Shown here: piece by piece, positions 9,672 to 21,176 of the stretch
Position numbering within the stretch: the stretch's first letter is position 1
Layout: each line of letters opens with the position of its first letter
DNA from: Paracyclopina nana
Taxonomy: Eukaryota; Arthropoda; Copepoda; Cyclopoida; Cyclopettidae
Direction of reading: 5' to 3'
Assembly: GCA_019096065.1 (NCBI GenBank)
Contig: JAGUCH010000002.1
Location: forward strand, 2,244,501 to 2,308,500
DNA length: 64,000 nt
Position numbers and translations under genes: made by a program
Notes under the pieces: model-generated
Databases searched by the model: none
The model's input: the letters and a program-made list of their open reading frames with translations, nothing else
Told to the model about the DNA's origin: nothing

Positions 9672-12632
9672 GTGACCAGTGAGTTCACTGTGAACAGTGT
9701 GATCAGGGTGAACAGAGTGAACAAAGTGATCGGTGTGTTATCTGGGACCTGAGTGTTCAATGTGAACAGTGTGAACAGAGTGAACAAAGTGATCGGTGTG
9801 TTCATGTGTGACCAGTGTGTTCAATGTGAACAGTGTGATCAGAGTGAACAGAGTGAACAAAGTGATCGGTGTGTTCTTTTTGACCAGCGTGTTCACTGTG
9901 AAAAGTGCGAACATAGTGAACAAAGTGATTGGTGTGCTCTTTGTTAGCACTGTGTTCACTGTGAACAGTGTGATCAGAGTGAACAAAGTAATCAGTGTGT
10001 GACCAGTGTCTTCACTTTGAACAGTGTGAACATAGTGAACAGAGTGGACAAAGTGAACAGAGTGAACAAAGTTATCAGTGTGTTCATGTGTGACCAGTGT
10101 GTTCACTGTGAACAGTGTGAACAGAGTGAACAAAGTTAACAGAGTGTTCTCTCTGACTAGCCTGTTCACTGTGAACAGTGTGAACAGTGTGAACAGAGTG
10201 AATAAAGTAATCAGTGTGATCGTCTGTGACCAATTTGTTCACTGTGAACAGTGTGAACAAAGTGAACAGAGTGAACAAAGTGATCAGTGTGTTCTTTGTG
10301 AGCAGTGTGTTCACTGTGAACAGTGTGAACATTGGTAACAGAGTGAACAGAGTGATCGGTGTGTTATCTGTGACCAATTTGTTCACTGTGAACAGTGTGA
10401 ACAAAGTGATCAGTGTGTTCTTTGTGAGCAGTGTGTTCACTGTGAACAGTCTGAACAGAGTGAACAAAGTAGTCAGTGTGTTATCTGTGACCAGTGTGTT
10501 CACTGTGAACAGTGTGATTAGAGTGAACAGAGTGAACAAAGTGATCAGTGTGTTCGTGTGTGACCAATTTGTTCACTGTGAACAGTGTGAACAGAGTGAA
10601 CAAAGTGATCGGTGTGTTCTTTGTGAGCAGTGTGTTCACTGTGAACAGTGTGATCAGAGTGAACAAAGTAATCAGTGTGTTATCTGTGATCAACGTGTTC
10701 ACTGTGAACAGTGTGATCAGAGTGAACAAAGTTATCAGTGTGTTCGTGTGTGACCAGTGTCTTCACTTTGAACAGTGTGAACATAGTGAACAAAGTGATC
10801 AGTGTGTTCTTTGTGTGCAGTGTGTTAACTGTGAACAGTGTGAACATTGTGAAGAGAGTGAACAAAGTAATCAGTGTGTTCGTGTGTGACCAATTTGTTC
10901 ACTGTGAACAGTATGAACAGAGTGATCAGTGTGTTATCTGTGACCAATTTGTTCACTGTGAACAGTGTGAACAGAGTGATCGGTGTGTTATCTGTGACCA
11001 ATTTGTTCACTGTGAACAGTGTGAACAGAGTGAACAGAGTGATCGGTGTGTTATCTGTGACCAATTTGTTCACTGTGAACAGAGTGAACAAAGTGATCGA
11101 TGTGTTCTTTGTGAGCAGTGTGTTCATTGTGAACAGTGTGAACAGAGTGAGCAAATTAATCAGTGTGTTATCTGTGACCAATTTGTTCACTGTGAACAGA
11201 GTGAACAAAGTGATTGGTGTGTTCTTTGTGAGTAGTGTGTTCATTGTGAACAGTGTGAACAGAGTGAACAAAGTAGTCAGTAAGTTCGTGTGTGACCAAT
11301 TTGTTCACTGTGAACAGTGTGAACAGAGTGAACAAAGTAATCAGTGTGTTTGTGTGTGACCAATTTGTTCACTGTGAACAGTGTGAACAGAGTGAACAAA
11401 GTGATTGGTGTGTTCTTTGTGAGCAGTGTGTTCACTGTGAACAGAGTGAACAAAGTAATCAGTGTGTTATCTGTGACCAGTGTGTTCACTGTGAACAGTG
11501 CAAACAGAGTGAACAAAGTGATCAGTGTGTTCTTTGTGAGCAGTGTGTTCACTGTGAACAGTGTGAACATTGTGAAGAGAGTGAACAAAGTAATCAGTGT
11601 GTTCGTGTGTGACCAATTTGTTCACTGTGAACAGTATGAACAGAGTGATCAGTGTGTTATCTGTGACCAATTTGTTCACTGTGAACAGAGTGAACAGAGT
11701 GATCGGTGTGTTATCTGTGACCAATTTGTTCACTGTGAACAGAGTGAACAAAGTGATCGATGTGTTCTTTGTGAGCAGTGTGTTCATTGTGAACAGTGTG
11801 AACAGAGTGAGCAAATTAATCAGTGTGTTATCTGTGACCAATTTGTTCACTGTGAACAGTGTGAACAGAGTGATCGGTGTGTTATCTGTGACCAATTTGT
11901 TCACTGTGAACAGTGTGAACAGAGTGAACAAAGTTATCAGTGTGTTATCTGTGACCAGTGTGTTCACTGTGAACAGTGTGATCAGAGTGAACAGAGTGAA
12001 CAAAGTGATCAGTGTGTTCGTGTGTGACCAATTTGTTCACTGTGAACAGTGTGAACAGAGTGAACAAAGTGATCGGTGTGTTCTTTGTGAGCAGTGTGTT
12101 CACTGTGAACAGAGTGAACAAAGTAATCAGTGTGTTATCTGTGACCAGTGTGTTCACTGTGAACAGTGCGAACATAGTGAACAGAGGGAACAAAGTGATC
12201 AGTGTGTTCTTTGTGAGCAGTGTGTTCACTGTGAACAGTGTGAACATTGAGAACAGAGTGAACAAAGTAATCAGTGTGTTCGTGTGTGACCAATTTGTTC
12301 ACTGTGAACAGAGTGAACAGAGTGATCAGTGTGTTATCTGTGACCAATTTGTTCACTGTGAACAGTGTGAACAGAGTGATCGGTGTGTTATCTGTGACCA
12401 ATTTGTTCACTGTGAACAGTGTGAACAGAGTGAACAAAGTGATCGATGTGTTCTTTGTGAGCAGTGTGTTCATTGTGAACAGTGTGAACAGAGTGAACAA
12501 ATTAATCAGTGTGTTCGTGTGTGACCAATTTGTTCACTGTGAACAGTGTGAACAGAGTGATCGGTGTGTTATCTGTGACCAATTTGTTCACTGTGAACAG
12601 TGTGAACAGAGTGAACAAAGTTATCAGTGTGA
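9672..12632 (+). repeat. Left arm: hierarchical 9-bp minisatellite array
   Basis: Nearly 3 kb of 9-bp units of the form GTG-AAC-AGA with variants (GTGAACAAA, GTGATCAGT, GTGTTCACT, GTGTTCTTT, GTGACCAAT), punctuated by 6-bp insertions. Units group into blocks of about 60-75 bp, and these into a higher-order repeat of roughly 0.7 kb whose start (ATTGTGAAGAGAGTG and variant) recurs near 10848, 11571 and 12245. Because the unit is a multiple of three, several frames stay open on both strands; these are not genes. Confidence 0.9.
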
Positions 12633-15600
12633 TCTCTCTGACTATGACATGCAAACATGTAGAGGAGCTCAGCACAACTTCAGAACAGTGAATAGATTCT
12701 TCCTGAGACGCTCTGTTGCTGAGATATTGATCATCAAAGTTTATTACTGCTGAGCCCTCTGAAAAAGTTCACTTTTCATGAGCTCTCTGATTCAGCTGAG
12801 ACTAAGTACAAATGATCTACTAGATGCCATGACTCAGCACACCAAAGGATTTGGTGCTGTGCCGCTCAGCAGCGGACATATTTAGCCAGATATGCTCAGC
12901 ATAAAACCCTGCCCAGCAGAGACCTCACTCGCCTCATCAACCTCACTCACCTCACTGCACTCGCCTTGTAGTACATAACCCATTGCTTATAATACTCGGT
13001 AATGATGCCAAAATTCGAAAATTGCTCCGACTTTTGATCTTTTTACAGTTTTGGAATCTAGAGACCAAACTGAACACTTTTTATTACTAAGTAAACAAGA
13101 TATCTCAGCGCCTTGTCTCCGTAAATCTCAGCAGTCAGCAGTTAGGCTATGTTGTGGGTAGTACAGAAAGAAAGCTGCTGTTTCAAACTCGTATTTAGTG
13201 CTAAAATTCGAAAAATGCTCCAGTGTTTGATCTATTTACAAATTTGGAATCTATAGACCAAACTGAACACTTTCTATTTTTAAGTCATTTAAGCAACTCA
13301 GCTAGAAGTCTCCGTAAAACTCAGCAGTTTGGCTGCTGTTAATCACTAAACTTTGGCGCGCGATATCTCCGGTTCTAGACCAGCAATGGAGCGTCTCAGC
13401 ACACTTCAATTTAGTGTTTTGAAGTCAGGCTGAGCTCCTCTACAAGTTTAAACTTCATTGTCAAGTCCATAAAATGACTTGGGAAAAAGTCGAGTGGCCG
13501 ATTTTCCAAAGTGCTCGGATTGAGCTGAAACTTGGTACAATTGTTCTCCCTCACATTCTGAGCAGATAATCCCAAGTAAACATATGCCCAAAAACGCTAA
13601 GCAGCGGAGTTATTCAGCCTCCCATTTAACCCCATTTTCAGAACTTTGCTTAATAACTCAGCAGAATGATGAGATACGTATATGAAAAGTATTTACTGAT
13701 AAATGATATATACTTACTACTATGGATTATTTGTACCAAACTACAAACAACTGCACTTAAGCCCCTAGCCCCGCCCCCAGGGGCCTGGGGGCCCCGGGGC
13801 TGGTACCCCCGGGTTCCTTAGGGTCAGGGCTACACACTGCGTTGGAATTAGCCCTCTAACCCCATCGGGCTCCAAAAAGGGCAAGTGCCCGGAAAGCGGA
13901 GCAAACGGTTAGAGAGACTGGACTTAAACTTTTCACCCATTGGGGAATCGCTCAGCGATTCGCCCATATTACCCTACCGCGACCTACCGCGACCTACCGC
14001 AACCTACCGCAACACCCCAGATGCCCCCTGTGGGCCCTGGGACCCCAATTTTGACCCCGATTTGGGGCCCCGCCCCCACTATATAACCCGTTTCTTAACT
14101 ACTGAGCACATTACTGACCCACTATAAGTTGTTGCTAATAAATCAAAGATCATTTTGACTGAGTCTCAGCAAAGTAAGCAACCGACTCAGCAACACAAAA
14201 TGACAAGATACAGCAAAGTCATTGAAGCAAAAGTTGTTGCAAATAAATCAGACATCATTTTGACCGAGTCTCAGCAAAGTAAAAAACCGACTCAGCAACA
14301 CTAAACCTTGAGCTACAGAGCTGAAATTTAATATGCAAGTAGCCCTTGATGACACCATCATTTCTTATTTTATGCAATTTTCTGAGAGACCGCTCCTTCT
14401 GGGGCCCGATTTCCACACTTTGACCCCCAATATCTCAGCAACGGAGCGTCTCAGCACACTTCAATTTAATGTTTTGAAGTCAGGCTGAGCTCCTCTACAA
14501 GTTTAAACTTCATTTTCAAGTCCGTAAAATGACTTGGGAAAAAGTCGAGTGGCCGATTTGTCAAAGTGCTCGGATTGAGCTGAAACTTGGTACAATTGTT
14601 TTCCGTCACATTCTGAGCAGATAATCTCAAGTAAACATATGCCCAAAAACGCTCAGCAGCGGAGTTATTCAGGCTCCCATTTGACCCCATTTTCAGGTTT
14701 TTACTTAATAACTCAGCAGAATGATGAGATATATGAAAAGTCTTTACATATAAATGATCACTGTCTTAAGGGCTATTAGAAAGTGGCATTAGATTTTATC
14801 ACAACTCAGCGGTTCTCTGTTGAGCAGGGTTTTATGCTGAGCATATCTGGCTAAATAACTCCGCTGCTGAGCTGCTGAGCCCCAAATCCTTTGGTGTGCT
14901 GACTCATGGCATCTAGAAGATCATTTCTGCCAAGTCTCAGCCCAATCGGAGAACTCAGCGAAAAGTGCACTTTTTCTTGGGGCTCAGCAGTAGTAAACTT
15001 CGGCGCGCGATATCTCAGCAACGGAGCATCCCAGCTCGGATCAATTTACTGTTCTGAAGTCGTGTTGAGCTCCTCTACATCTTTGCATATCATAGTCAAG
15101 TCCACAAGTCCACTTCCAAGTCCGCTTGTTCCGTACTGCTCAGCGCTCAGTGCTATCTCAGCTCGTAGTTGTCCGATTTTAAAAATGCTTACATAAATGG
15201 AATCCAGAGACTCAGCAGAACAAAGTTTTATATCATAGTAAAGTTGATATCTCCACTTTTGCTGCCGCTAGTTCTTAACGAAAAGCCCTATGTACTACGT
15301 AGTACATAAGGCTGCGTTTCATCCGTCTAATCAATGCCAAAATTAGAAAAAAGCCATGATTTTTGAGCTCTTTACAGTTTTGGAATTGGGAGATCAAATG
15401 GAACACTTCTATTAGTAAATCATTCAAGCAACTCAGCTTGAAGTCTCCGCAAAACTCAGCAGTTAGGCTGCTAATAAGCGGTAAACTTTGGCGCGCGATA
15501 TCTCCGGTTCTAGACCAGATATCTGGCCCCAATTTGATACTATGAAGTCAGGGCAACCTTCTCTACAACCTTTATTAGTAGTCAAAGTCCGCATTTCAAC

Positions 15601-17138
15601 TTCAAATCGATCGCTCGAAATTTGACGCGAACCGTTTTTCGCGGAAAATTCCACTTTAGAAAGCTATAAAGTCTTCAAATTCTTGAAAAAGTCCAAGAAA
15701 ACAATAAAAGGAAGCCTTGGTAGCAAGAATTGCCCCATTTCGAGTAGTTTTAGGCCCCAAAACAGGCCAAATTTGGGCCCAAAATGCAAAAGTAAACAAA
15801 CTCTATATAGTAAACTTTGACGATCGATATCTCAGCAACGGAGCGTCTCAAGATGGATCCATTTACGGTTCTGAAGTTGTGCTGAGCTCCTCTACAACTT
15901 TGCATATCATAGTCAAGTAAATGTCCACTTCCAAGTCTGCTTGCTTGTACTGCTGAGCGCTCAGCGCTATCTCAGCTTCTAGACGTTTGATTTTAAAACT
16001 GTTTACAGCTACGGAATTCAGAGACTCAGCAGAACAAAGTTTCATATCATAGTAAAGTTGATATTTTGACTTCTACACCCGCTAGTTGTTAACGAAAAAG
16101 CCCAATGTAGTACTTACTAAGGCTGCGTTTCATCCATCTATTCAACGCCAAAATTCAAAAAATGCCCCGATTTTGAAACTATTTACAGTTTTGGAAATGG
16201 GAGATTAAACTGAACACTTTTTATTACATAGTAAACAAGATAGCTTAGCTAGAAGTCTCCGTAAAACTCAGCAGGTAGGCTGCTATTAAGCGGTAAACTT
16301 TGGCGCGCGATATCTCCGGTTCAAGAACAGATTTCTGGCTCCAATTTGAACCTGTGAAGTCAGGGCAACCTCCTCTACAAGGTTTATTACATGTCCAAGT
16401 CCGAGTTTGATGAGGTGAGTGAGGTTGATGAGGTGGGTGAGGTTTATATGGTGGGTGAGGATTGTGAGGTTGATGAGGTGGGTGAGGATTGTGAGGTTGA
16501 TGAGGTGGGTGAGGTTTATATGGTGGGTGAGGATTGTGAGGTTGATGAGGTGGGTGAGGATTGTGAGGTTGATGAGGTGGGTGAGGTTGATGAGGTTGAT
16601 GAGGTGGGTGAGGTTGATGAGGTGAGTGAGGTTGATGAGGTGGGTGAGGATAGTGAGGTGAGTGAGGTTGATGAGGTTGATGAGGTGGGTGAGGTTGATG
16701 AGGTGAGTGAGGTTGATGAGGTGGGTGAGGATAGTGAGGTGAGTGAGGTTGATGAGGTGAGTGAGGCTGATGAGGTGGGTGAGGATTGTGAGGTGAGTGA
16801 GGTGATCTCTGTGTGTTCTTATGGCTGATGAGGCTGTTATGTGCTATGTGTGATTTCGGGATTTCTATGCACTGGTTATCTGGCCACTGCCACTTTTCGT
16901 AAAACTCGGTAAGCATGCTAAAATTCGAAAAATGCTCCGATTTTTGATTTATTTGCAGTTTTGGAATCTAGAGACAAAAATGAAAAACTTTGCCTACTCT
17001 GATCAGCCAATCAAATTGCTGCATGTGGTCACGTGACAAGTTTCGCGCGCAACAGTTTTTCCAAATATACTTGCCCAAAAAGCGCCATTTAGCGAACAAG
17101 TTTGTCGCTCCAATGGCATATTATTCACGTTACTTATG
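12633..17138. repeat. Interior of the foldback element
   Basis: Non-coding repeats rich in CTCAGC. Direct pairs: 13381-13675 with 14436-14732, highly similar; 14994-15585 with 15808-16390, more diverged, period about 814 bp; and two units of about 75 bp at 14128-14303. Inverted pair: 12739-12925 with 14810-14998. The phrase GGCGCGCGATATCTC recurs near 13357, 15001, 15490 and 16302. A GC-rich patch with a short tandem of GACCTACCGC lies at about 13765-14080. No coding sequence is credible. Confidence 0.75.
16399..16806 (+). repeat. Second 9-bp minisatellite
   Basis: About 400 bp of units GAGGTTGAT, GAGGTGGGT, GAGGATTGT and GAGGTGAGT. A short stretch of the same unit in reverse orientation lies at about 12926-12965 (CCTCATCAACCTCACTCACC), so it too is present in inverted copies inside the element. 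Confidence 0.85.
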
Positions 17139-17236
17139 TTCACTCTGTTCACAGTGAACACACTGCTCACAAAGAACACACCAATGTTCACTCTGTTCAC
17201 ACTGTTCACAGTGAACAAATTGGTCACACACAAACA
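17139..17236 (-). repeat. Right arm, inner fragment of the 9-bp array
   Basis: Inverted copies of the left-arm units (TTCACTCTG, TTCACAGTG and the like), cut off from the rest of the right arm by the insertion at 17241-18142. Confidence 0.85.
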
Positions 17237-17240
17237 CACA

Positions 17241-18142
17241 TATTCGTGCGCACTGTAGCACTGATAGGACGAGTGGTTAAAGGAAGACTTGTATGACTTA
17301 AGCTAAGATTCAAAAAGCAATGCTTTAAGTAATTTAGTCCACAAAAACATATTCGGCTAAGCTTTCTTGAGTTGCTAAGAACTGGACATGACTTTTCCTA
17401 GCTAAGTTTTTGTGGACTACTACTTTACTTAAAGCATTGCTTTTTGAGTCCTAGCTTAAGTCATACAAGTCTTTGTTAAGACTAGACTTAGCCTTGTGAG
17501 CCAAAGTCTCGTCAAGGAGTGGTCTTTTTTCGCTCAAGCTTGGAAATCTGTCTGGCTAGGAAAAAATCTTATTAAAAGTTCCATCAAGGAGTGGTCATTA
17601 GCAAAAGTCAAGTCCAGTTCTTAGTAACTCAAGAAAGCTAAGCCTAATAAGTTTTTGTGGACTAATTTTCTTAAAGCATTGCTTTTTGAGTCCTAGCTTA
17701 AGTCATACAAGTCTTTCTTATGACTAGACTTAGCCTTGGGAGCCAAAGTCTCATCAAGGAGTGGTCATTTCTTCACTCAAGCTTGGAAATCTGTCTGGCT
17801 AGGAAAAAATCTTATTAAAAGTCCCATCAAGGAGTGGTCATTAGCAAAAGTCAAGTCCAGTTCTTAGTAACTCAAGAAAGCTAAGCCAAATAAGTTTTTG
17901 TGGACTAAATTACTTAAAGCATTGCTTTTTGAGTCCTAGCTTAAGTCATACAAGTCTTTCTTATGACTAGACTTAGCCTTGTGAGCCAAAGTCTCGTCAA
18001 GGAGTGGTCTTTTTTCGCTCAAGCTTGGAAATCTGTCTGGCTAGGAATAGGTCTTATTAAAAAGCAAAAAAAAGACCACTCCTTGATGAGACTTTGGCTC
18101 CCAAGGCCAAGTCTAGTCATAAAATAGACTTGCATGAGTTAA
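17241..18142. mobile_element. Nested foldback-like insertion with 242-bp tandem units
   Basis: Interrupts the right-arm array. The core holds three direct copies of a unit of about 242 bp, with AAAGCATTGC at 17431, 17673 and 17916. The left end (17284-17345) is the inverse of 17405-17475, and the right end (about 18065-18140) is the inverse of the segment with GACTAGACTTAGCC in the core. The transcript could fold on itself at both ends. No ORF. Confidence 0.7.
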
Positions 18143-19793
18143 GTGAACAAATTGATCACACACAAACACACTGATTACTTTGTTCACTCTGTTCACACTG
18201 TTCACAGTGAACAAATTGGTCACACACAAACACTCTGATTACTTTGTTCACTCTGTTCACAGTGAACACACTGCTCACAAAGAACACACCAATCACTCTG
18301 TTCACTCTGTTCACACTGTTCACAGTGAACAAATTGGTCACACACGAACACACTGATTACTTTGTTCACTGTGTTCACTATGTTCACACTGTTCACAGTG
18401 AACACACTGGTCCCAGATAACACACTGATTACTTTGTTCACTCTGTGCACAATGAACACACTGCTCACAAACAACACACTGATCACTTTGTTCACTCTGT
18501 TCACACTGTTCATAGTGAACAAATTGGTCACACACGAACACACTGACTACTTTGTTCACTCTGTTCACACTGTTCACAATGAACACACTGCTCACAAAGA
18601 ACACACCGATCACTTTGTTCAATCTGTTCACTATGTTCACTCTGTTCACAGTGAACACACTAGTCACACACGAACACAATGATCACTTTGTTCACTCTGT
18701 CCACTATGTTCACACTGTTCACAGTGAACACACTGCTCACAAAGAACACACCAATCACTCTGTTCACTCTGTTCACACTGTTCACAGTGAACAAATTGGT
18801 CACACACGAACGCACTGATTACTTTGTTCACTCTGTTCACTACGTTCACTCTGTTCACAGTGAACACACTGGTCACACACAAACACAATGATCACTTTGT
18901 TCACTCTGTCCACTATGTTCACACTGGTCACAGATAACACACTGATTACTTTGTTCACTCTGTGCACAGTGAACACACTGCTCACAAACAACACACTGAT
19001 CACTTTGTTCACTATGTTCACTCTGTTCACAGTGAACGCACTGGTCACACACGAACACAATGTTCACTTTGTTCACTCTGTCCACTTTGTCGACACTGTT
19101 CACAGTGAACACACAGGTCACAGATAACACACTGATTTCTTTGTTCACTCTGCTCACTATGTTCACACTGTTCACAGTGAACACTCTGGTCACAGATAAC
19201 ACACCGATCACTTTGTTCACTCTGTTCACTCTGATCACACTTTTCACAGTGAACACACTGGTCACACATGAACACACTGATAATTTTGTTCACTCTGTTC
19301 ACTCTAATCACTCTGTTCACTCTGATCACTCTGTTCACAGTGAACGCACAGGTCACAGATAGCACACTGATTACTTTGTTCACTCTGTTCACTATGTTCA
19401 CTCTGTTCACTATGTTCACTCTGTTCACAATGAACACACTGGTCACACACGAACACAATGTTCACTTTGTTCACTCTGCTCACTGTGTTCACACTGTTCA
19501 CAGTGAACACTCTGGTTACAGATAACACACCGATCACTTTGTTCACTCTGTTCACTCTGATCACTATGTTCACAATGAACACACTGGTCACAGGTAACAC
19601 ACTGATCACTTTTTTCACTCTGTTCACTCTGATCACACTGTTCACAGTGAACACACTGGTTACGCATGAACACACTGATCACTATGTTCACTCTGATCAC
19701 ACTGTTCACAGTGAACACACTGGTCACAGAGAACACACCGATCACTCTGTTCACTCTGGTCATGCTGTTCACAGTGAATACACCGGTCACCGA
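18143..19793 (-). repeat. Right arm: 9-bp minisatellite array, inverted
   Basis: About 1.65 kb of the same 9-bp units as the left arm but in reverse orientation, followed by the inverted outer end at 19794-19901. Shorter than the left arm. Confidence 0.9.
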
Positions 19794-20559
19794 AAAAACA
19801 CATACTTGATCCATACGAGTAGACTATGTGCTTATTCAATGAATTTGTCTAAGTTTTGGTTGCATTTGTAGGCTGGCTCTGCAGACTTTGCCCATGCAGG
19901 AGGACGCCAACTAAGAACGCGCGGCCTCGGCGCCAACGCTAACAAAACGACCTCTAAAGCGGGATGCCACAATGATGTCGATGCAATAAGCAGCATTTAC
20001 ACCTAATAAAAACACTTAACCGGCTCTGAAAATGTAAAGTATTTAAGTAAGATTCCCACTTATTTTCAGCCAATGGGTATTAATTGTAAATATTCGCATA
20101 TTATGCCTAGTCTATCTTTTTTATATGTGAATTGCAAGCAGGTTTAGTAGTGATTTGAGCTGGGGTTGTTTTTGGGGCGGATTACCCCGCTGTGCAGAGC
20201 TAGCTCCTTTAATAGGCTCTTATTATATGTAAGGAGCAAGAAAAGCAATCAAACTGCAATCTCCTTCGAGATTAGGGGGCAATCTGAACATATGAACATA
20301 TTCTCAATGCAGCAGATAGAAGAGCCCAGGCCAATTTGAATTTCCCGCCATTGTGGACGTTACGCAAAGTTGGCTATCTCAGTGTATTACGTATTACTAT
20401 TAGCTGAGACGGCTGAGCAGTACATAAGCTCCGACCATATAATTTCCATGATTTTTCATTGTTGTTTGATGTAGAGGAGGATAATGAACATTATGCATCT
20501 ACAAGTGGATAATGATCATTATGCCTCACTTGATCCTTGCGCCATCTATCATAGAAAAA

Positions 20560-20640
20560 AAGGAAGGTGGCAGTAAGAATGGAACCACAGTCACTCGGGT
20601 AGCAGGCCGACGCTCTACCTCTGAGCCATCAATTTGATTA
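20560..20640 (-). repeat. Degenerate tRNA-like / SINE fragment
   Basis: On the minus strand TGGCTCAGAGGTAGAGC is a good A-box and D-arm, and GGTTCCATTC resembles a B-box. The anticodon stem does not pair properly, so I read it as a SINE relic or tRNA pseudogene rather than a working tRNA. Confidence 0.4.
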
Positions 20641-20958
20641 TGAAGAATGCTTATGAACAAGCGCTTAAAAAAGATGGCCAGACGGGCCGGCGCGGCATGG
20701 CCGCAAGACGCAACGGCAACAAGCGCTTGGTGAAGGCTAGACTGCTGGGTCAGCTTTGATGAGCTCATGCTCCCTCTGGGTGCAGCAGGCACTAGCTAGC
20801 GCGGCCGGTGCAAGCTAGACCGCTGGGTCAACTTTGATGAGCTGTCTGCAATAAAGCGAACCCCAAAATTTAAGGCATATCTTGCAAAAAATGAGCAAGA
20901 AGAGCACTTCTTAATTGACTTTCAGGCATTGCTTGAAATGTTGGGGTAGCTAATAGTA

Positions 20959-21110
20959 ATAGGATTATACACCTCTAGGCTGGAGGATAACACTCATTAT
21001 TTTTTAGTGTCGCGTGCCAATCACTCGTTCGCTCCGCTCACTCGTGATCTGTCACTTGACACTAAAAAATAATTCGTGTTATCCTCCAGCCTAGAGGTGT
21101 ATAATCCTAT
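20959..21110. repeat. Inverted repeat with 53-bp arms upstream of the SOUL gene
   Basis: Arms 20959-21011 and 21058-21110 are reverse complements with two mismatches, around a 46-bp loop. The loop contains further short palindromes (TCACTCGT... and ACTCGTGA). It ends 66 bp before the start codon of the next gene. Confidence 0.9.
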
Positions 21111-21176
21111 AATTTTTCCAAACACTACCTGTGGCACAGTACTGCTTGTAGGCAGCAGCAAAACAACGCCCTGAAA

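Larger units (their letters stand above)
9554..19901. mobile_element. Composite foldback element, about 10.3 kb
   Basis: The two ends are inverted copies of each other. About 110 bp at 9554-9671 (with GGGCAAAGTCTGCAGAGCC and AGACAAATTCATTGAATAAG) reappears as reverse complement at 19794-19901 with scattered differences. Inside each end lies an array of the same 9-bp minisatellite in opposite orientation (9672-12632; 17139-17236 plus 18143-19793). The interior (12633-17138) is made of diverged direct and inverted repeats. This is the organisation of foldback transposons, whose long inverted ends are built of tandem repeats. No transposase-like ORF is visible, so the element is non-autonomous or degraded. 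Flanking octamers CGATACCA and GGACGCCA agree at only five of eight positions, so a target-site duplication is not established. Confidence 0.75.
19902..21176. other. Intergenic region upstream of the heme-binding protein gene
   Basis: No coding exon seen. It holds a tRNA-like degenerate sequence on the minus strand (20560-20640), a short direct repeat with CTGGGTCA-CTTTGATGAGCT (about 20725-20765 and 20806-20842), and the strong inverted repeat listed separately. Confidence 0.5.

Noticed and set aside
9738-12753. Many long open frames (up to 227 codons, both strands) rich in Cys/Glu/Gln or Val/Asn, looking like zinc-finger-like or cysteine-rich proteins
   Set aside because: They follow the 9-bp minisatellite unit, which keeps several frames open on both strands at once. 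No start context, splice signals or non-periodic sequence supports coding.
13885-14127. 80-codon frame with Pro-rich sequence in the foldback interior
   Set aside because: Covers a short GACCTACCGC tandem and GC-rich patch; no homology, splice sites or conservation signal.
16245-16916. A 223-codon His/Pro-rich frame on the minus strand and an acidic frame on the plus strand
   Set aside because: Translation of the GAGGTTGAT-type minisatellite; periodic on both strands, no gene context.
9672-19793. CRISPR-like array
   Set aside because: Units are contiguous 9-mers without unique spacers, in a eukaryotic genome.
18156-19871. Open frames of the same type in the right arm
   Set aside because: Inverted copy of the same 9-bp array; same explanation.
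9540-19915. Target-site duplication of the foldback element
   Set aside because: Flanking octamers agree at only five of eight positions, not enough to claim.
20560-20640. Functional tRNA gene on the minus strand
   Set aside because: A and B boxes are present but the anticodon arm does not pair.
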